Shown: positions 5,089 to 12,013, counted from the stretch's first letter. The stretch: 12,013 nucleotides of DNA from Candidatus Microgenomates bacterium (GCA_015485595.1 WFTH01000100.1:1-12013), one strand, 5' to 3'. The notes: generated by a model not told the origin, from the letters alone. Translations and numbers: made by a program.

Positions 5089-6399
5089 CTAGACACCCAT
5101 TCTTTTTTCCATACCGAAAAACTTAATCCTATCTCCTCTAAAGTAGAGCTCAACCTCTCCTAAAGGACCGTTTCGGTGTTTGGCCACCTTGAGACTCACC
5201 GCCTCTCGAATGTCATCATCTTTGCGATACAGAAACATAACTACATCAGCATCCTGCTCAATTGAACCAGACTCCCTAAGGTCAGAGAGTTGAGGCGTCT
5301 TCTCTCCTCGATTTTCAATCGCTCGAGAGAGCTGAGACAAGGCTAAGACCGGAATCCTTAGTTCTCGAGCAATATTCTTTAACCCCTGAGAAATCTCAGA
5401 CACCTCTTGAACTCTATTATCCCTTACACTTCCATGAGCTAACTGAAGATAGTCAACGATTAAAAGATCAATGTTATGTTCACTCATGAGGCGTCTTGCT
5501 TTGGTTCGCATCTCAAAGATGCTCATACCAGGAGTATCGTCAATAAAAATCTGAGCCTCGGCCAAAACTCCCATCGCATCAGAAAGTTTTAAAAAATCCT
5601 GCTGATCAAGCTGGCCGGTTTTTAACTTCCAAGCATCGATGTCTGCCTGAGAAACCAGTAAGCGGTCAACTAGCTCCTCTTTACTCATCTCCAGCGAAAA
5701 AACACCCACCTTCTTCCCTTCAGCTACTGCTGCATTCTGGGCTATGTTGAGAGCAAAGGCGGTCTTGCCCATACCAGGACGTGCTGCCAAGATTAAGAGG
5801 TTGGATCGCTGCATACCCGCAAGCATCCTGTCCAGATCATTAAACCCAGTTGGTACTCCTCTTAAGGCTCCTTTATTTTTCTGAAGCTCGTCCAGGCGTT
5901 CAAACGACTCAACTAAGGTATCTTTTAAAGAAGTAAAGGTCTGAACTCCAAGATTTTGACTTAAGGCAAAGACCTGTTTTTCAGCTAGATTCATGATCTC
6001 ATCTGCCGAGTCCTGATCTTTAAAAGCCAACTCGCTAATCTCCCCAGCCATCTTAATCAAGCGCCTCTTAGTATAAGCATCGGCCACTAACTTAGCGTAG
6101 TCCTCTACGTTAGCTGCGGTAGAAAGAATGTTTGATAACTTGGCGATCGTGGCTGAACCACCAGCGTCGGTAAGTTTCTTTTGCTTGCGCAACTTCTCTG
6201 TTAAGGTTACTACATCAATGGACTGCTTTTTTTCGTAAAGCTCCAAAGCCGCCGAAAAAATTAGTTGATGTTTCTTGTCATAAAAACTTTCCGGAGACAA
6301 AATGTCCGCAACCTTTACGATCGCATCGGCATCAATCAGAACGGCGCCTAACACGGAACGCTCTGCATCCAGGGCGTGAGGTGGAACTTTTTGCTTCAT
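5089..6399 (-). CDS. dnaB: Replicative DNA helicase DnaB
   Basis: This hexameric ATP-driven helicase unwinds DNA at the replication fork and recruits primase. The N-terminal DnaB domain spans about residues 5-105 (PHALDAERSVLGAVLID...). A linker follows, then a RecA-type motor domain from about 180. The Walker A motif is ARPGMGKT (206-213), the conserved SLEMSKEEL is at 235-243, the Walker B is LLIVDYLQL (312-320), and SQLSRAIENR...LSDLRESGSIEQDAD (355-385) follows. K-H-R-N-G-P (407-412) is the C-terminal arginine-finger region. The length of 436 aa is typical, and no intein interrupts the ATPase motifs. The start is 4 bp after the stop of the MBL-fold gene, without a Shine-Dalgarno, so expression is probably coupled to it. 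The stop is tail to tail with the 78-aa gene. Confidence 0.97.
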   Translation of the reverse strand: MKQKVPPHALDAERSVLGAVLIDADAIVKVADILSPESFYDKKHQLIFSAALELYEKKQSIDVVTLTEKLRKQKKLTDAGGSATIAKLSNILSTAANVEDYAKLVADAYTKRRLIKMAGEISELAFKDQDSADEIMNLAEKQVFALSQNLGVQTFTSLKDTLVESFERLDELQKNKGALRGVPTGFNDLDRMLAGMQRSNLLILAARPGMGKTAFALNIAQNAAVAEGKKVGVFSLEMSKEELVDRLLVSQADIDAWKLKTGQLDQQDFLKLSDAMGVLAEAQIFIDDTPGMSIFEMRTKARRLMSEHNIDLLIVDYLQLAHGSVRDNRVQEVSEISQGLKNIARELRIPVLALSQLSRAIENRGEKTPQLSDLRESGSIEQDADVVMFLYRKDDDIREAVSLKVAKHRNGPLGEVELYFRGDRIKFFGMEKRMGV

Positions 6400-6403
6400 G
6401 TTT

Positions 6404-7066
6404 TTATGCTGGTGGTGTTAACACAACCAGTTCTGTCTCTTCCGATAAACGACTCTTATCTACGTCAAGTTTGCTCAGTACTTGAGGCTCACTTCCGTAC
6501 TCCTTTAAAAAGTCATCCAGAGTGGCCAGTTCACCAAAGACCTTTACTTCATGTTTCTTGGTTCGGTAGTGCATCGGAATAGCATAAGCTGGCTCTAAAG
6601 TATGAATAAGCTTAGTTGCCTGTTTTGGATCAATAGTGTAAACTCCCCCAACCGGGATAAGCAGCACATCCACGTTACCTATCGACTCGATTTGACCAGG
6701 GGTAAGTTCATGACCCAGGTCTCCTAGATGGCAGACACTGACGTGGTCGATTAAGGTGGTAAAAATAGTGTTTCGACCCCTTAAACTACCTTTTTGATCA
6801 TCATGATAAGCGGGCGTACCAAACACCGAGATACCTCCAACTTCGTACTCACCAGCTTCTTGAATAATAAACGGCTTCTTTCTGCGACTTGTACCCATAA
6901 TCTGCTCAAAAGCGTTATGATCCTCATGACTGTGAGAGATCGTAACGATGTCCGCGCTTGTACCAGGCATCTTAAAACCAACATACTCGTGGTAAGGATC
7001 GCTCACAACCGTACCCTTTTTTCCCTTAAGTTTAAAGCTGGAGTGCCCAAGGTAAGTGATGGTCAT
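6404..7066 (-). CDS. MBL-fold metal-dependent hydrolase (UlaG/UPF0173-like)
   Basis: This is a 220-aa metallo-beta-lactamase-fold protein of the COG2220 type. The metal-binding signature is H-S-H-E-D-H (45-50), with SDPY at 22-25 before it, GDLGH at 115-119 and a later His in PMHYRTK (164-170). These residues would hold two metal ions, usually Zn or Mn. Family members act on phosphodiesters, lactones or nucleic acids, and the substrate cannot be told here. The ATG at 7066 is only a few nt downstream of the predicted transcription start, so the message is near-leaderless. It is the first gene of a two-gene unit with dnaB (4-bp gap). Pairing with dnaB suggests a housekeeping role, but that is only an inference. 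Confidence 0.88.
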   Translation of the reverse strand: MTITYLGHSSFKLKGKKGTVVSDPYHEYVGFKMPGTSADIVTISHSHEDHNAFEQIMGTSRRKKPFIIQEAGEYEVGGISVFGTPAYHDDQKGSLRGRNTIFTTLIDHVSVCHLGDLGHELTPGQIESIGNVDVLLIPVGGVYTIDPKQATKLIHTLEPAYAIPMHYRTKKHEVKVFGELATLDDFLKEYGSEPQVLSKLDVDKSRLSEETELVVLTPPA

Positions 7067-7076
7067 TTTCAGTCTT

Positions 7077-7105
7077 ATATTAACTTGCTTTTAATAAACT
7101 TGCAA
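7077..7105 (-). promoter_or_regulatory. Promoter of the MBL hydrolase-dnaB unit
   Basis: On the minus strand, TTGCAA (7100-7105) and TAATAT (7077-7082) are separated by exactly 17 nt. Transcription would begin around 7070, leaving about 4 nt before ATG 7066. No Shine-Dalgarno is present, so near-leaderless initiation is likely. Confidence 0.6.
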
Positions 7106-7113
7106 GCATGCTT

Positions 7114-7119
7114 TATAAT
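7114..7119 (+). promoter_or_regulatory. -10 box of the membrane-anchored protein gene
   Basis: A consensus TATAAT lies 10 nt upstream of ATG 7130. No clear -35 is seen at 16-18 nt. The expected start would leave about 4 nt of leader. It overlaps the divergent promoter region, so the two transcripts share about 50 bp of control DNA. Confidence 0.5.
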
Positions 7120-7129
7120 ATAGAAAAAG

Positions 7130-8194
7130 ATGCAAAAAGAAACTATCATAGCTATTCTCTTTGGGCTATCTTTGGGATTGATGGTTACTGCCGGAGCTTA
7201 CTACCTAAGAAGCAAAAACCAAGCAGCCAAGATAACCAAAACAGAGAAAACCATCGCAGAGACTACGGTCACACCAACTGCTAAAGAAAAAGGCAAACTA
7301 GAAATCAAAACCCCTCTAGACGGACTAATCACCTCCAAGGAAACACTCGACCTAACCGGTAAGTATAAACCGGAAGCCTACTTAGTAAAGGTGTTAAACA
7401 ATAACATCGATCTATTACGATTAGACCAAGAAAGCTTCAGCTTTAAACTTAATCTTAAAGATGAGCTGAACATGATCTATGTTATAGGTGTTGACCTGGA
7501 CGGCCAGACAGAAAGTCAAGCTAGGCTGGTGGTTAAGGCAAGCCAGACCACCTTTCCGCCAGAAGCCACCACAGCTGCTAAGACTGACCTAGCTCAAAAT
7601 ACCGAGATAAAAAGCGCTACTAAAGAAGCCATCTTAAACAGAATCAATAAAAAGCTTGGAAAAGATGTAGGTCGGAAGCGAGCCTTGTTAGGCAAGGTTG
7701 AGAAGGTTACAGCTGAGTCGATCACTCTCTCTAACGATCAAGGAGAGTTCATCTTGGCCTTAAATCAAGCGATTTTGTTAAAAGAAGATAAACCCATCAA
7801 GGTAAGTCAGGTAGAGGTGGGTAACTGGGCGCTGGTTAGGGCTACACTAGATAGCACCGAGACCACTCCGGACCTTATTACTCCGGAAGTAAAACTCACG
7901 CCAGAAGTAATCAGCTTCTATTCCAAAAAGCCGATCCCCTCTGCTCCAGCAGTCTACTTAGGCACCATCACCAAGCTAAATAAAAAGGAGCTAACCTTAA
8001 CCACCAGAAATAACAATGAACATAAGACCTTTTCTTTACTTAACAAAAACCTAGTGATCGATGATCTAAATGGAAATAAAGCCACCCAAAAAGACCTAGA
8101 TACAGATCTAAACGTTCTTGTTATTAGCTATCAAGATAAAGACAAACTCACAGCCAGTCACATCCGACTACTAACCGAGGTAGAAAAAAAGTAG
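7130..8194 (+). CDS. Membrane-anchored extracytoplasmic protein with tandem beta domains
   Basis: I do not recognise a named family. Residues 5-26 form a single hydrophobic helix (IIAILFGLSLGLMVTAGAYYL) with no Cys lipobox, probably an uncleaved anchor or signal peptide. A Thr/Lys-rich linker runs to about 55. Residues 57-136 resemble a small Ig-like or carbohydrate-binding beta domain (KLEIKTPLDGLITSKETLDLTGKY...). After another linker, two similar beta units follow: LLGKVEKVTAESITL... (186-240) and YLGTITKLNKKELTL... (276-348). They look like a duplication of a small barrel, perhaps DUF5666-like. It is probably displayed on the outer face of the membrane. It has its own -10 box, and an A/U hairpin overlaps its stop codon. 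Confidence 0.75.
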   Translation: MQKETIIAILFGLSLGLMVTAGAYYLRSKNQAAKITKTEKTIAETTVTPTAKEKGKLEIKTPLDGLITSKETLDLTGKYKPEAYLVKVLNNNIDLLRLDQESFSFKLNLKDELNMIYVIGVDLDGQTESQARLVVKASQTTFPPEATTAAKTDLAQNTEIKSATKEAILNRINKKLGKDVGRKRALLGKVEKVTAESITLSNDQGEFILALNQAILLKEDKPIKVSQVEVGNWALVRATLDSTETTPDLITPEVKLTPEVISFYSKKPIPSAPAVYLGTITKLNKKELTLTTRNNNEHKTFSLLNKNLVIDDLNGNKATQKDLDTDLNVLVISYQDKDKLTASHIRLLTEVEKK

Positions 8195-8206
8195 TCTTTT
8201 TTTCTA
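8181..8206 (+). terminator. A/U hairpin at the end of the membrane-anchored protein gene
   Basis: TAGAAAAAAAG (8181-8191) pairs perfectly over 11 bp with CTTTTTTTCTA (8196-8206) around a 4-nt loop. The gene's TAG stop lies in the loop. A run of seven T in the 3' arm could promote termination, but the stem is nearly all A:U and would be weak. Confidence 0.4.
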
Positions 8207-8230
8207 AAATCTTATAGAATATAGGTTTAT

Positions 8231-8304
8231 GGGCCTGTAGCTCAGTTGGCTAGAGCGTTCCGTTCGCATCGGAAAGGTCAGGGGTTCGACTCCCCTCAGG
8301 TCCA
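8231..8304 (+). tRNA. tRNA-Ala (CGC anticodon)
   Basis: The acceptor arms GGGCCTG/CAGGTCC pair over 7 bp and include the G3:U70 wobble, the main alanine identity element. The D arm is normal. The anticodon stem TTCCG/CGGAA encloses TTCGCAT, giving anticodon CGC (8265-8267), which decodes GCG. The T arm is GGGG-TTCGACT-CCCC and the discriminator is A. CCA is not encoded (CTT follows). Confidence 0.97.
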
Positions 8305-8309
8305 CTTTG

Positions 8310-8333
8310 CCTCGCCTTAAAGCGAGGTTTTTT
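8310..8333 (+). terminator. Intrinsic terminator of tRNA-Ala
   Basis: CCTCGC (8310-8315) and GCGAGG (8322-8327) form a 6-bp GC-rich stem with a 6-nt loop, followed by six T (8328-8333). It lies 5 nt after the tRNA 3' end and separates it from hisS. Confidence 0.88.
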
Positions 8334-8340
8334 ATTATAG

Positions 8341-8350
8341 CTGGTATAAT
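8341..8350 (+). promoter_or_regulatory. Extended -10 promoter of hisS
   Basis: TGGTATAAT is an extended -10 (TG, one base, consensus TATAAT at 8345-8350). The expected -35 position falls in the tRNA terminator stem and does not match a consensus. A start near 8357 leaves a leader of about 30 nt containing a Shine-Dalgarno (AAGGA, 8371-8375). Confidence 0.6.
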
Positions 8351-8386
8351 TTAAGTGTTAACTAGCCAAAAAGGACAACCAAACAT

Positions 8387-9637
8387 ATGAAAAAGCAAAC
8401 ACCAAAAATCTTAAAGGGCTTCCGTGACTTTTTGCCAGCAGAAAAGAAAAAACGAGACTGGTTGCTTAACCAAATAATCTCTACAGCCAAGAGGTTTGGC
8501 TTTCAGCCCATGGAGACTCCAACTCTGGAATATGCCGATTTACTTACCGGTAAGTATGGCGAGGAAGCGGATAAACTGCTTTATACTTTTGAGGATAAAG
8601 GTGGGCGAAAAGTCGGTCTACGTTACGATCAAACCGTACCAACAGCTAGAGTTCTAGCTCGATACCAAGATAAACTACCAAAATACTTTCGCCGCTACCA
8701 AACTCAAAACGTCTTTCGTGCTGACAAACCCCAAAGAGGTCGCTACCGTGAGTTTAGGCAGTTTGATCTAGACATCTTTGGCAGTCAGTCGCCTGTTGCC
8801 GATGCTGAAATACTGGCCGTTACCTATGCCATCTTTAAAGACATCGGTTACAAAAATATCAAGATTAAACTAAACGACCGAGAGATACTTTATAGCACCC
8901 TAGCTCCGTTTGTGACGGATAAGGTTAGTTTAACCAGCATTATCCAGACAATCGATAAACTCGACAAAAAAAGCTCGAGTCAGGTGGTGGCTGAGCTTGT
9001 AAGTAAGGGTCTAACTCAAACTGCGGCTAATAATGCCTTAAGTAAGCTTGAAGCTTGTAGTCCAACCAAGTCGCTTAAGTCGATTATGGATATAAGCAAA
9101 AACTTGGGTTTAGTCGGTGAGGCTTTAGTATTCTCACCTACCCTAGCGCGGGGACTTGACTACTACACCAGCCTAATCTTTGAAATCAGCGCAAACGAGA
9201 CCGGTGTAAATCTTGGTTCACTTGGCGGTGGTGGCCGTTATGACAATCTAGTTGAAGATCTTTCAGGGCTTAAAATGCCGGCTGTGGGAGTGGGTTTAGG
9301 GTTTGATCGCATTCTTGAAACAGCCAACGAACTTGGTTTAGTTCCAGAAACCGATCAAGTTAAGGTAATGGTGGCCTTGTATGGACCAGAAACTCTAAAA
9401 GAAACCCTCAAGCTAGCCAACAAACTCCGTCAAGCCGGCATAGACACCGAGGTCTATCCCGCCTTTGACAAACTCAGCAAGCAACTTAAGATCGCCGCGC
9501 AAAAACAGCTTAACTATGTTGTAATTCTAGGAGAGGATGAGCTAAAACAAGGCGTAGTTAGTCTAAAGAATCTAAAAACGTTTAGCCAAAAAAGCTACTT
9601 GGCAGATGAGCTTATCAAGTTATTAAGAAAAAAATGA
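8387..9637 (+). CDS. hisS: Histidine-tRNA ligase
   Basis: This class II synthetase charges tRNA-His, with ATP, in the cytoplasm. KGFRDFLP (10-17) opens motif 1, and RYDQTVPTARVLA (79-91) is the conserved strand after it. Motif 2 includes FRRYQTQNVFRADKPQRGRYREFRQ (101-125, split here as FRRYQTQNVFRADKPQ and RGRYREFRQ). The histidine-specific LARGLDYY (253-260) carries the catalytic Arg. GGGGRYDNL (280-288) is the second HisRS signature, and motif 3 is AVGVGLGFDRIL (299-310). The C-terminal anticodon-binding domain runs from about 325 to the end. The length of 416 aa is typical. The ATG has AAGGA 11 nt upstream and its own extended -10 promoter. It stands alone between tRNA-Ala and rpmE and ends with TGA, consistent with UGA being a stop here. 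Confidence 0.97.
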   Translation: MKKQTPKILKGFRDFLPAEKKKRDWLLNQIISTAKRFGFQPMETPTLEYADLLTGKYGEEADKLLYTFEDKGGRKVGLRYDQTVPTARVLARYQDKLPKYFRRYQTQNVFRADKPQRGRYREFRQFDLDIFGSQSPVADAEILAVTYAIFKDIGYKNIKIKLNDREILYSTLAPFVTDKVSLTSIIQTIDKLDKKSSSQVVAELVSKGLTQTAANNALSKLEACSPTKSLKSIMDISKNLGLVGEALVFSPTLARGLDYYTSLIFEISANETGVNLGSLGGGGRYDNLVEDLSGLKMPAVGVGLGFDRILETANELGLVPETDQVKVMVALYGPETLKETLKLANKLRQAGIDTEVYPAFDKLSKQLKIAAQKQLNYVVILGEDELKQGVVSLKNLKTFSQKSYLADELIKLLRKK

Positions 9638-9694
9638 AGCTGTCTGAACTTGTGTCAAGCTGAGCTGATAGGTGTAGTTTTATTTTAAGTTCTG

Positions 9695-9703
9695 TGTTAA
9701 AAT
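9695..9703 (+). promoter_or_regulatory. Extended -10 promoter of rpmE-prfA
   Basis: TGTTAAAAT gives an extended -10 (TAAAAT at 9698-9703), with transcription predicted near 9710. The wider TGTGTTAAAATAA is identical to the box in front of tRNA-Leu. A strong Shine-Dalgarno (AGAGGA, 9729-9734) sits 7 nt before the rpmE ATG. Confidence 0.5.
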
Positions 9704-9741
9704 AAGCTCCTATTTTGTAAAATCAACAAGAGGAAGAAGCT

Positions 9742-10104
9742 ATGAAAAAAGGCATTCACCCAAAGATGAACCCAGTTATCTTTATAGATGAAAGCACTCA
9801 AGAAGAGATCTTCTCTTACTCTACCCTAACCAGTAATGAAACCAAAGAAGTAGATGGTATAACCTACTACGTGATTCGAGCCGACATCACTGCCTTGTCT
9901 CACCCTTTCTTTACCGGCGAGATGAGGTTCGTAGATTCACAAGGCAGGGTGGATAAGTTTATGCAGAAGCTTGAAAAAGCAAAGAAGTTAAAAACTAAAC
10001 AAAAAACAAAGAAAAAGTCAGCCTCTTCTGAAAAAGAAACACCAAAGAGCTATCAAGAAATTTTAAGAGAGCAACAAGTCAAGCTTAAACAAGCTCGCAA
10101 CTAG
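9742..10104 (+). CDS. rpmE: Ribosomal protein L31, Cys-less (type B-like), with long basic tail
   Basis: This large-subunit protein sits at the central protuberance and bridges to the small subunit. The start MKKGIHPKMNPVIFID and the signature SHPFFTG (53-59), followed by G-R-V-D-K-F (68-73), identify L31. There are no Cys residues, so it is the zinc-free form. The L31 core ends near residue 78. A roughly 40-residue tail rich in Lys (79-93) and then Gln/Glu/Lys (100-119) follows, where typical L31 ends at about 66-90 aa. A strong Shine-Dalgarno and an extended -10 promoter precede it. prfA starts 7 bp after the stop, the rpmE-prfA neighbourhood also known in Firmicutes. Confidence 0.93.
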   Translation: MKKGIHPKMNPVIFIDESTQEEIFSYSTLTSNETKEVDGITYYVIRADITALSHPFFTGEMRFVDSQGRVDKFMQKLEKAKKLKTKQKTKKKSASSEKETPKSYQEILREQQVKLKQARN

Positions 10105-10111
10105 ACACTTC

Positions 10112-11017
10112 ATGTTAAACAACCCCTTTAAGGACCAGATTCAACTTCTTGAAAAGAAGTTGGTTGAGGCTAAGGCGTTGCTTAACGATCCAGAATTAAA
10201 AGAAGCTGCTCTGGCTGAGATTGAAGAACTCACTAAACAGAAGCAGGCCCTAAACGCTGCAGTAAGTCAGTTTGGCCAGTCACCTCATCAAACAGACTCC
10301 TTGAATATTCTCCGGGGTAACTGTACTATCGAGATTCGCCCCGGGGCTGGTGGAGACGAGGCAAAAATCTGGGCTCATGATCTACTTCGAATGTATTTAC
10401 GATTTGCAGATAACCTTAAACTCAAAACAGAGTTTATTGATGATCTGGTGATAAAAATAAAAGGCTCCAGTCATCTTGGCAGTGCTTATGAAATCTATAA
10501 GTTTGAGTCTGGAGTGCATCGAGTGCAACGAGTGCCGACTACCGAAACCTCTGGTAGACTGCACACCTCAACCGCCAGTGTAGCCGTTCTACCAGAGGTC
10601 CCTAAGACTGCGGTGAAGATTAAAGACGACGATCTAGAGTGGCAGTTTATGCGTTCTTCAGGTGCTGGAGGGCAAAGCGTAAATAAAACTAATAGTGCAG
10701 TTAGGTTAACTCACAAGCCTACCGGGATTGTGGTAACAGCCAGAACCGAAAGAAAACAGGCTCAAAACCGCCAAATTGCTCTCTCGCTCTTAAGAGCTCA
10801 GCTCTGGGAGATAGAGGAAGAAAAACGTCTTAGAGAGATCGGTGAGGCACGTAAGTTAATCGGTCGAGCCCAAAGAGCAGAAAAGATCCGTACTTACAAC
10901 TTTCCCCAAAACCGGGTTACCGATCATAGAGTACAACAGTCTTGGTACAATCTACCAGCCATCTTAGACGGCGAAATGGAAGAGATAGTTAAAACACTAA
11001 AGGAAAAACTAAGTTAA
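10112..11017 (+). CDS. prfA: Peptide chain release factor 1, shortened N-terminal domain
   Basis: RF1 reads UAA and UAG in the ribosomal A site and triggers peptide release. The catalytic GGQ is at 186-188 (RSSGAGGQSVNKT). The codon-reading loop is P-T-T (142-144), matching the RF1 P-x-T type rather than the RF2 S-P-F type. EIRPGAGGDEAKIWAHDL (74-91), KFESGVHRVQRVP (130-142) and TYNFPQNRVTDHR (261-273) are strongly conserved family blocks. At 301 aa it is about 55-60 residues shorter than usual: only the second half of helical domain 1 is present (about 1-55), and the loop after EFIDD is also trimmed. No in-frame upstream start with a Shine-Dalgarno was found. It follows rpmE by 7 bp and is probably co-transcribed with it. 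Confidence 0.95.
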   Translation: MLNNPFKDQIQLLEKKLVEAKALLNDPELKEAALAEIEELTKQKQALNAAVSQFGQSPHQTDSLNILRGNCTIEIRPGAGGDEAKIWAHDLLRMYLRFADNLKLKTEFIDDLVIKIKGSSHLGSAYEIYKFESGVHRVQRVPTTETSGRLHTSTASVAVLPEVPKTAVKIKDDDLEWQFMRSSGAGGQSVNKTNSAVRLTHKPTGIVVTARTERKQAQNRQIALSLLRAQLWEIEEEKRLREIGEARKLIGRAQRAEKIRTYNFPQNRVTDHRVQQSWYNLPAILDGEMEEIVKTLKEKLS

Positions 11018-11059
11018 GTCTTACAGTTCTTAACCTTATATTCTTCAATTTTAACTAAT

Positions 11060-12013
11060 TTACTCCTCTTCCCCCATAGATCCCAGTTTCGCCTTGACGG
11101 TATGAAACTTTCCTTCGCGCCAATACTTAAGACTAATCTCTTCTCCAGCTTTAAGCCGGTTAACCACCTTGACTAAAGGATGTTTTTGATCCAACTTGAT
11201 TCCGTTTAACTCCACAATGATGTCTCCCGTCTTAAGGCCAGCTGCTTGTGCTGCCGAACCTTCAACTACCTCAAGTACATAAGCGCCCTGAGGTATCTCG
11301 TTTGCCAAGGCGGCTTTTGGACTGATCATTTGATAACTTACTCCCAAAAACGGCCTAACAAACTTGCCAGTGCGATTAAAGTTATCCAACATGGTCTTTA
11401 CCAGATTAATCGGAATGGCAAAACCAATGTTCTCTGCTCCTTGGGTTACCGCCACGTTTACACCGATCACTTCTCCCCGAGAGTTAATCAACGGTCCGCC
11501 AGAATTGCCTGGATTAATGGCAGCATCGGTCTGAATCACGTTATCCAGCTTCTCCAGCATAAAGAATCCGTCGCCAGCCGTAATTCCTCGCCCTAAGCCA
11601 GAAACCACCCCAGCCGTAACCGTATGACGAAACTCTCCCAAAGCCGTACCGATGGCGATTACGCTTTCTCCAACCCGAATCTTATCCGAATCACCAAGTG
11701 GTAAAGCCGGCTTATTTAAACCGTTAACCTTAATAATAGCCAGATCTGTTTCTGGGTCTCGATAGATCTTTACAACTTTATACTCTTTATTCTCCTTATC
11801 AATCACCAGATACTTGGCTGTGGGGTCAGAAACTACATGCTTGTTTGTAACCACCAGATTTTCTTGACTATCAACCACAAACCCGGTACCAATGTCAGCC
11901 TTGATCTGCTTGGTCTTTTCACCGGGCAACCTAACCCCAAAGGGTCCAACCTCCAAAAAGGCTGAGTTGGGATCGATCACTTTTTGAGTTTTTTTAATCG
12001 AGACGGTCACAAC
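11060..12013 (-). CDS. HtrA/DegP-family serine protease with PDZ domain (partial, N-terminus off window)
   Basis: This is a trypsin-fold protease for extracytoplasmic protein quality control. The catalytic triad is visible: His in VVTNKHVV, Asp in DPETDLAII and Ser in the AAINPGNSGGPL motif (about residues 58, 89 and 170 counting from the GTG at 12010). Oxyanion-hole glycines flank the Ser. A PDZ domain follows (about 222-308, starting FLGVSYQ and containing GSAAQAAGLKTGDIIVELNG). The sequence enters from beyond the window edge in the same frame (VVTVSIKK), and homologues continue upstream with a membrane anchor. The GTG at 12010 is therefore unlikely to be the real start, and the gene is incomplete here. 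It converges on prfA with a 42-bp gap and no clear terminator. Confidence 0.93.
   Translation of the reverse strand, partial: VVTVSIKKTQKVIDPNSAFLEVGPFGVRLPGEKTKQIKADIGTGFVVDSQENLVVTNKHVVSDPTAKYLVIDKENKEYKVVKIYRDPETDLAIIKVNGLNKPALPLGDSDKIRVGESVIAIGTALGEFRHTVTAGVVSGLGRGITAGDGFFMLEKLDNVIQTDAAINPGNSGGPLINSRGEVIGVNVAVTQGAENIGFAIPINLVKTMLDNFNRTGKFVRPFLGVSYQMISPKAALANEIPQGAYVLEVVEGSAAQAAGLKTGDIIVELNGIKLDQKHPLVKVVNRLKAGEEISLKYWREGKFHTVKAKLGSMGEEE

Noticed and set aside
5089..6399. Intein in DnaB
   Set aside because: DnaB is a frequent intein host, but the Walker A and later motifs are continuous and the length is normal.
9635..9637. UGA recoding (code 25) as in some CPR groups
   Set aside because: hisS, the pseudouridine synthase, the Maf-like gene and the 87-aa gene all end at TGA at sensible family lengths, and no in-frame TGA interrupts a conserved domain.
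9638..9690. Dispersed repeat similar to the 3363-3408 element after hisS (CTGAACTTGTGTCAAG...)
   Set aside because: Only a short partial resemblance and a 4-bp hairpin are visible, which is not enough to call a repeat.
9705..9741. Leader hairpin sequestering the rpmE Shine-Dalgarno (AGCTCCT with AGG and AGCT)
   Set aside because: The predicted transcription start near 9710 would remove most of the 5' arm from the mRNA, and the pairing is short and interrupted.
12008..12010. GTG as the start of the HtrA-like protease
   Set aside because: The frame is open to the window edge, and VVTVSI looks like the middle of the usual PAVVxV segment. The gene is therefore truncated by the window rather than starting here.

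Overview
This looks like a chromosomal segment of a small-genome bacterium of the Candidate Phyla Radiation (Patescibacteria), perhaps a Microgenomates- or Katanobacteria-like lineage. That placement is an inference. It rests on moderate AT richness, very short spacers, a shortened release factor RF1, a compact LspA, tRNAs with no encoded CCA, and several genes that appear to be leaderless or to lack a Shine-Dalgarno sequence. TGA, TAG and TAA all end genes here, so the standard bacterial code fits.

Layout. Bases 1-1690 hold two minus-strand genes: an 87-residue unknown and a divergent Maf/HAM1-like protein. Each has its own, nearly identical promoter, and the second has a structured leader ending in a T tract just before its ATG. 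Bases 1695-1820 are a non-coding spacer with heptanucleotide repeats. Bases 1821-4561 are a minus-strand block: lgt-like, lspA, a RluA-family pseudouridine synthase and a phosphoribosyltransferase. The lspA/pseudouridine-synthase junction is filled by repeats that also encode the last residues of LspA. A minus-strand tRNA-Leu(CAA) lies upstream of lgt.

From 4850 there is a small two-helix membrane protein (plus), ending 2 bp from the end of dnaB (minus). dnaB follows a metallo-beta-lactamase-fold hydrolase gene in a minus-strand pair. Divergent promoters at 7077-7119 serve that pair and a plus-strand gene for a membrane-anchored protein with tandem beta domains. Then come tRNA-Ala(CGC) with a terminator, hisS, and an rpmE (L31)-prfA (RF1) pair. 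A minus-strand HtrA-type serine protease runs off the right edge.

Most genes are core information-processing or envelope functions: translation (two tRNAs, HisRS, L31, RF1), RNA modification, replication (DnaB), lipoprotein maturation (Lgt, LspA) and envelope protein quality control (HtrA). I see no mobile element with a transposase, no CRISPR array and no obvious defence system. The points most worth a second look are an Lgt homologue that has lost the residues known to be catalytic beside an intact LspA, a possible transcription attenuator ahead of the Maf-like gene, the twin promoters, the repeat-derived end of lspA, and the period-7 repeats in three spacers.
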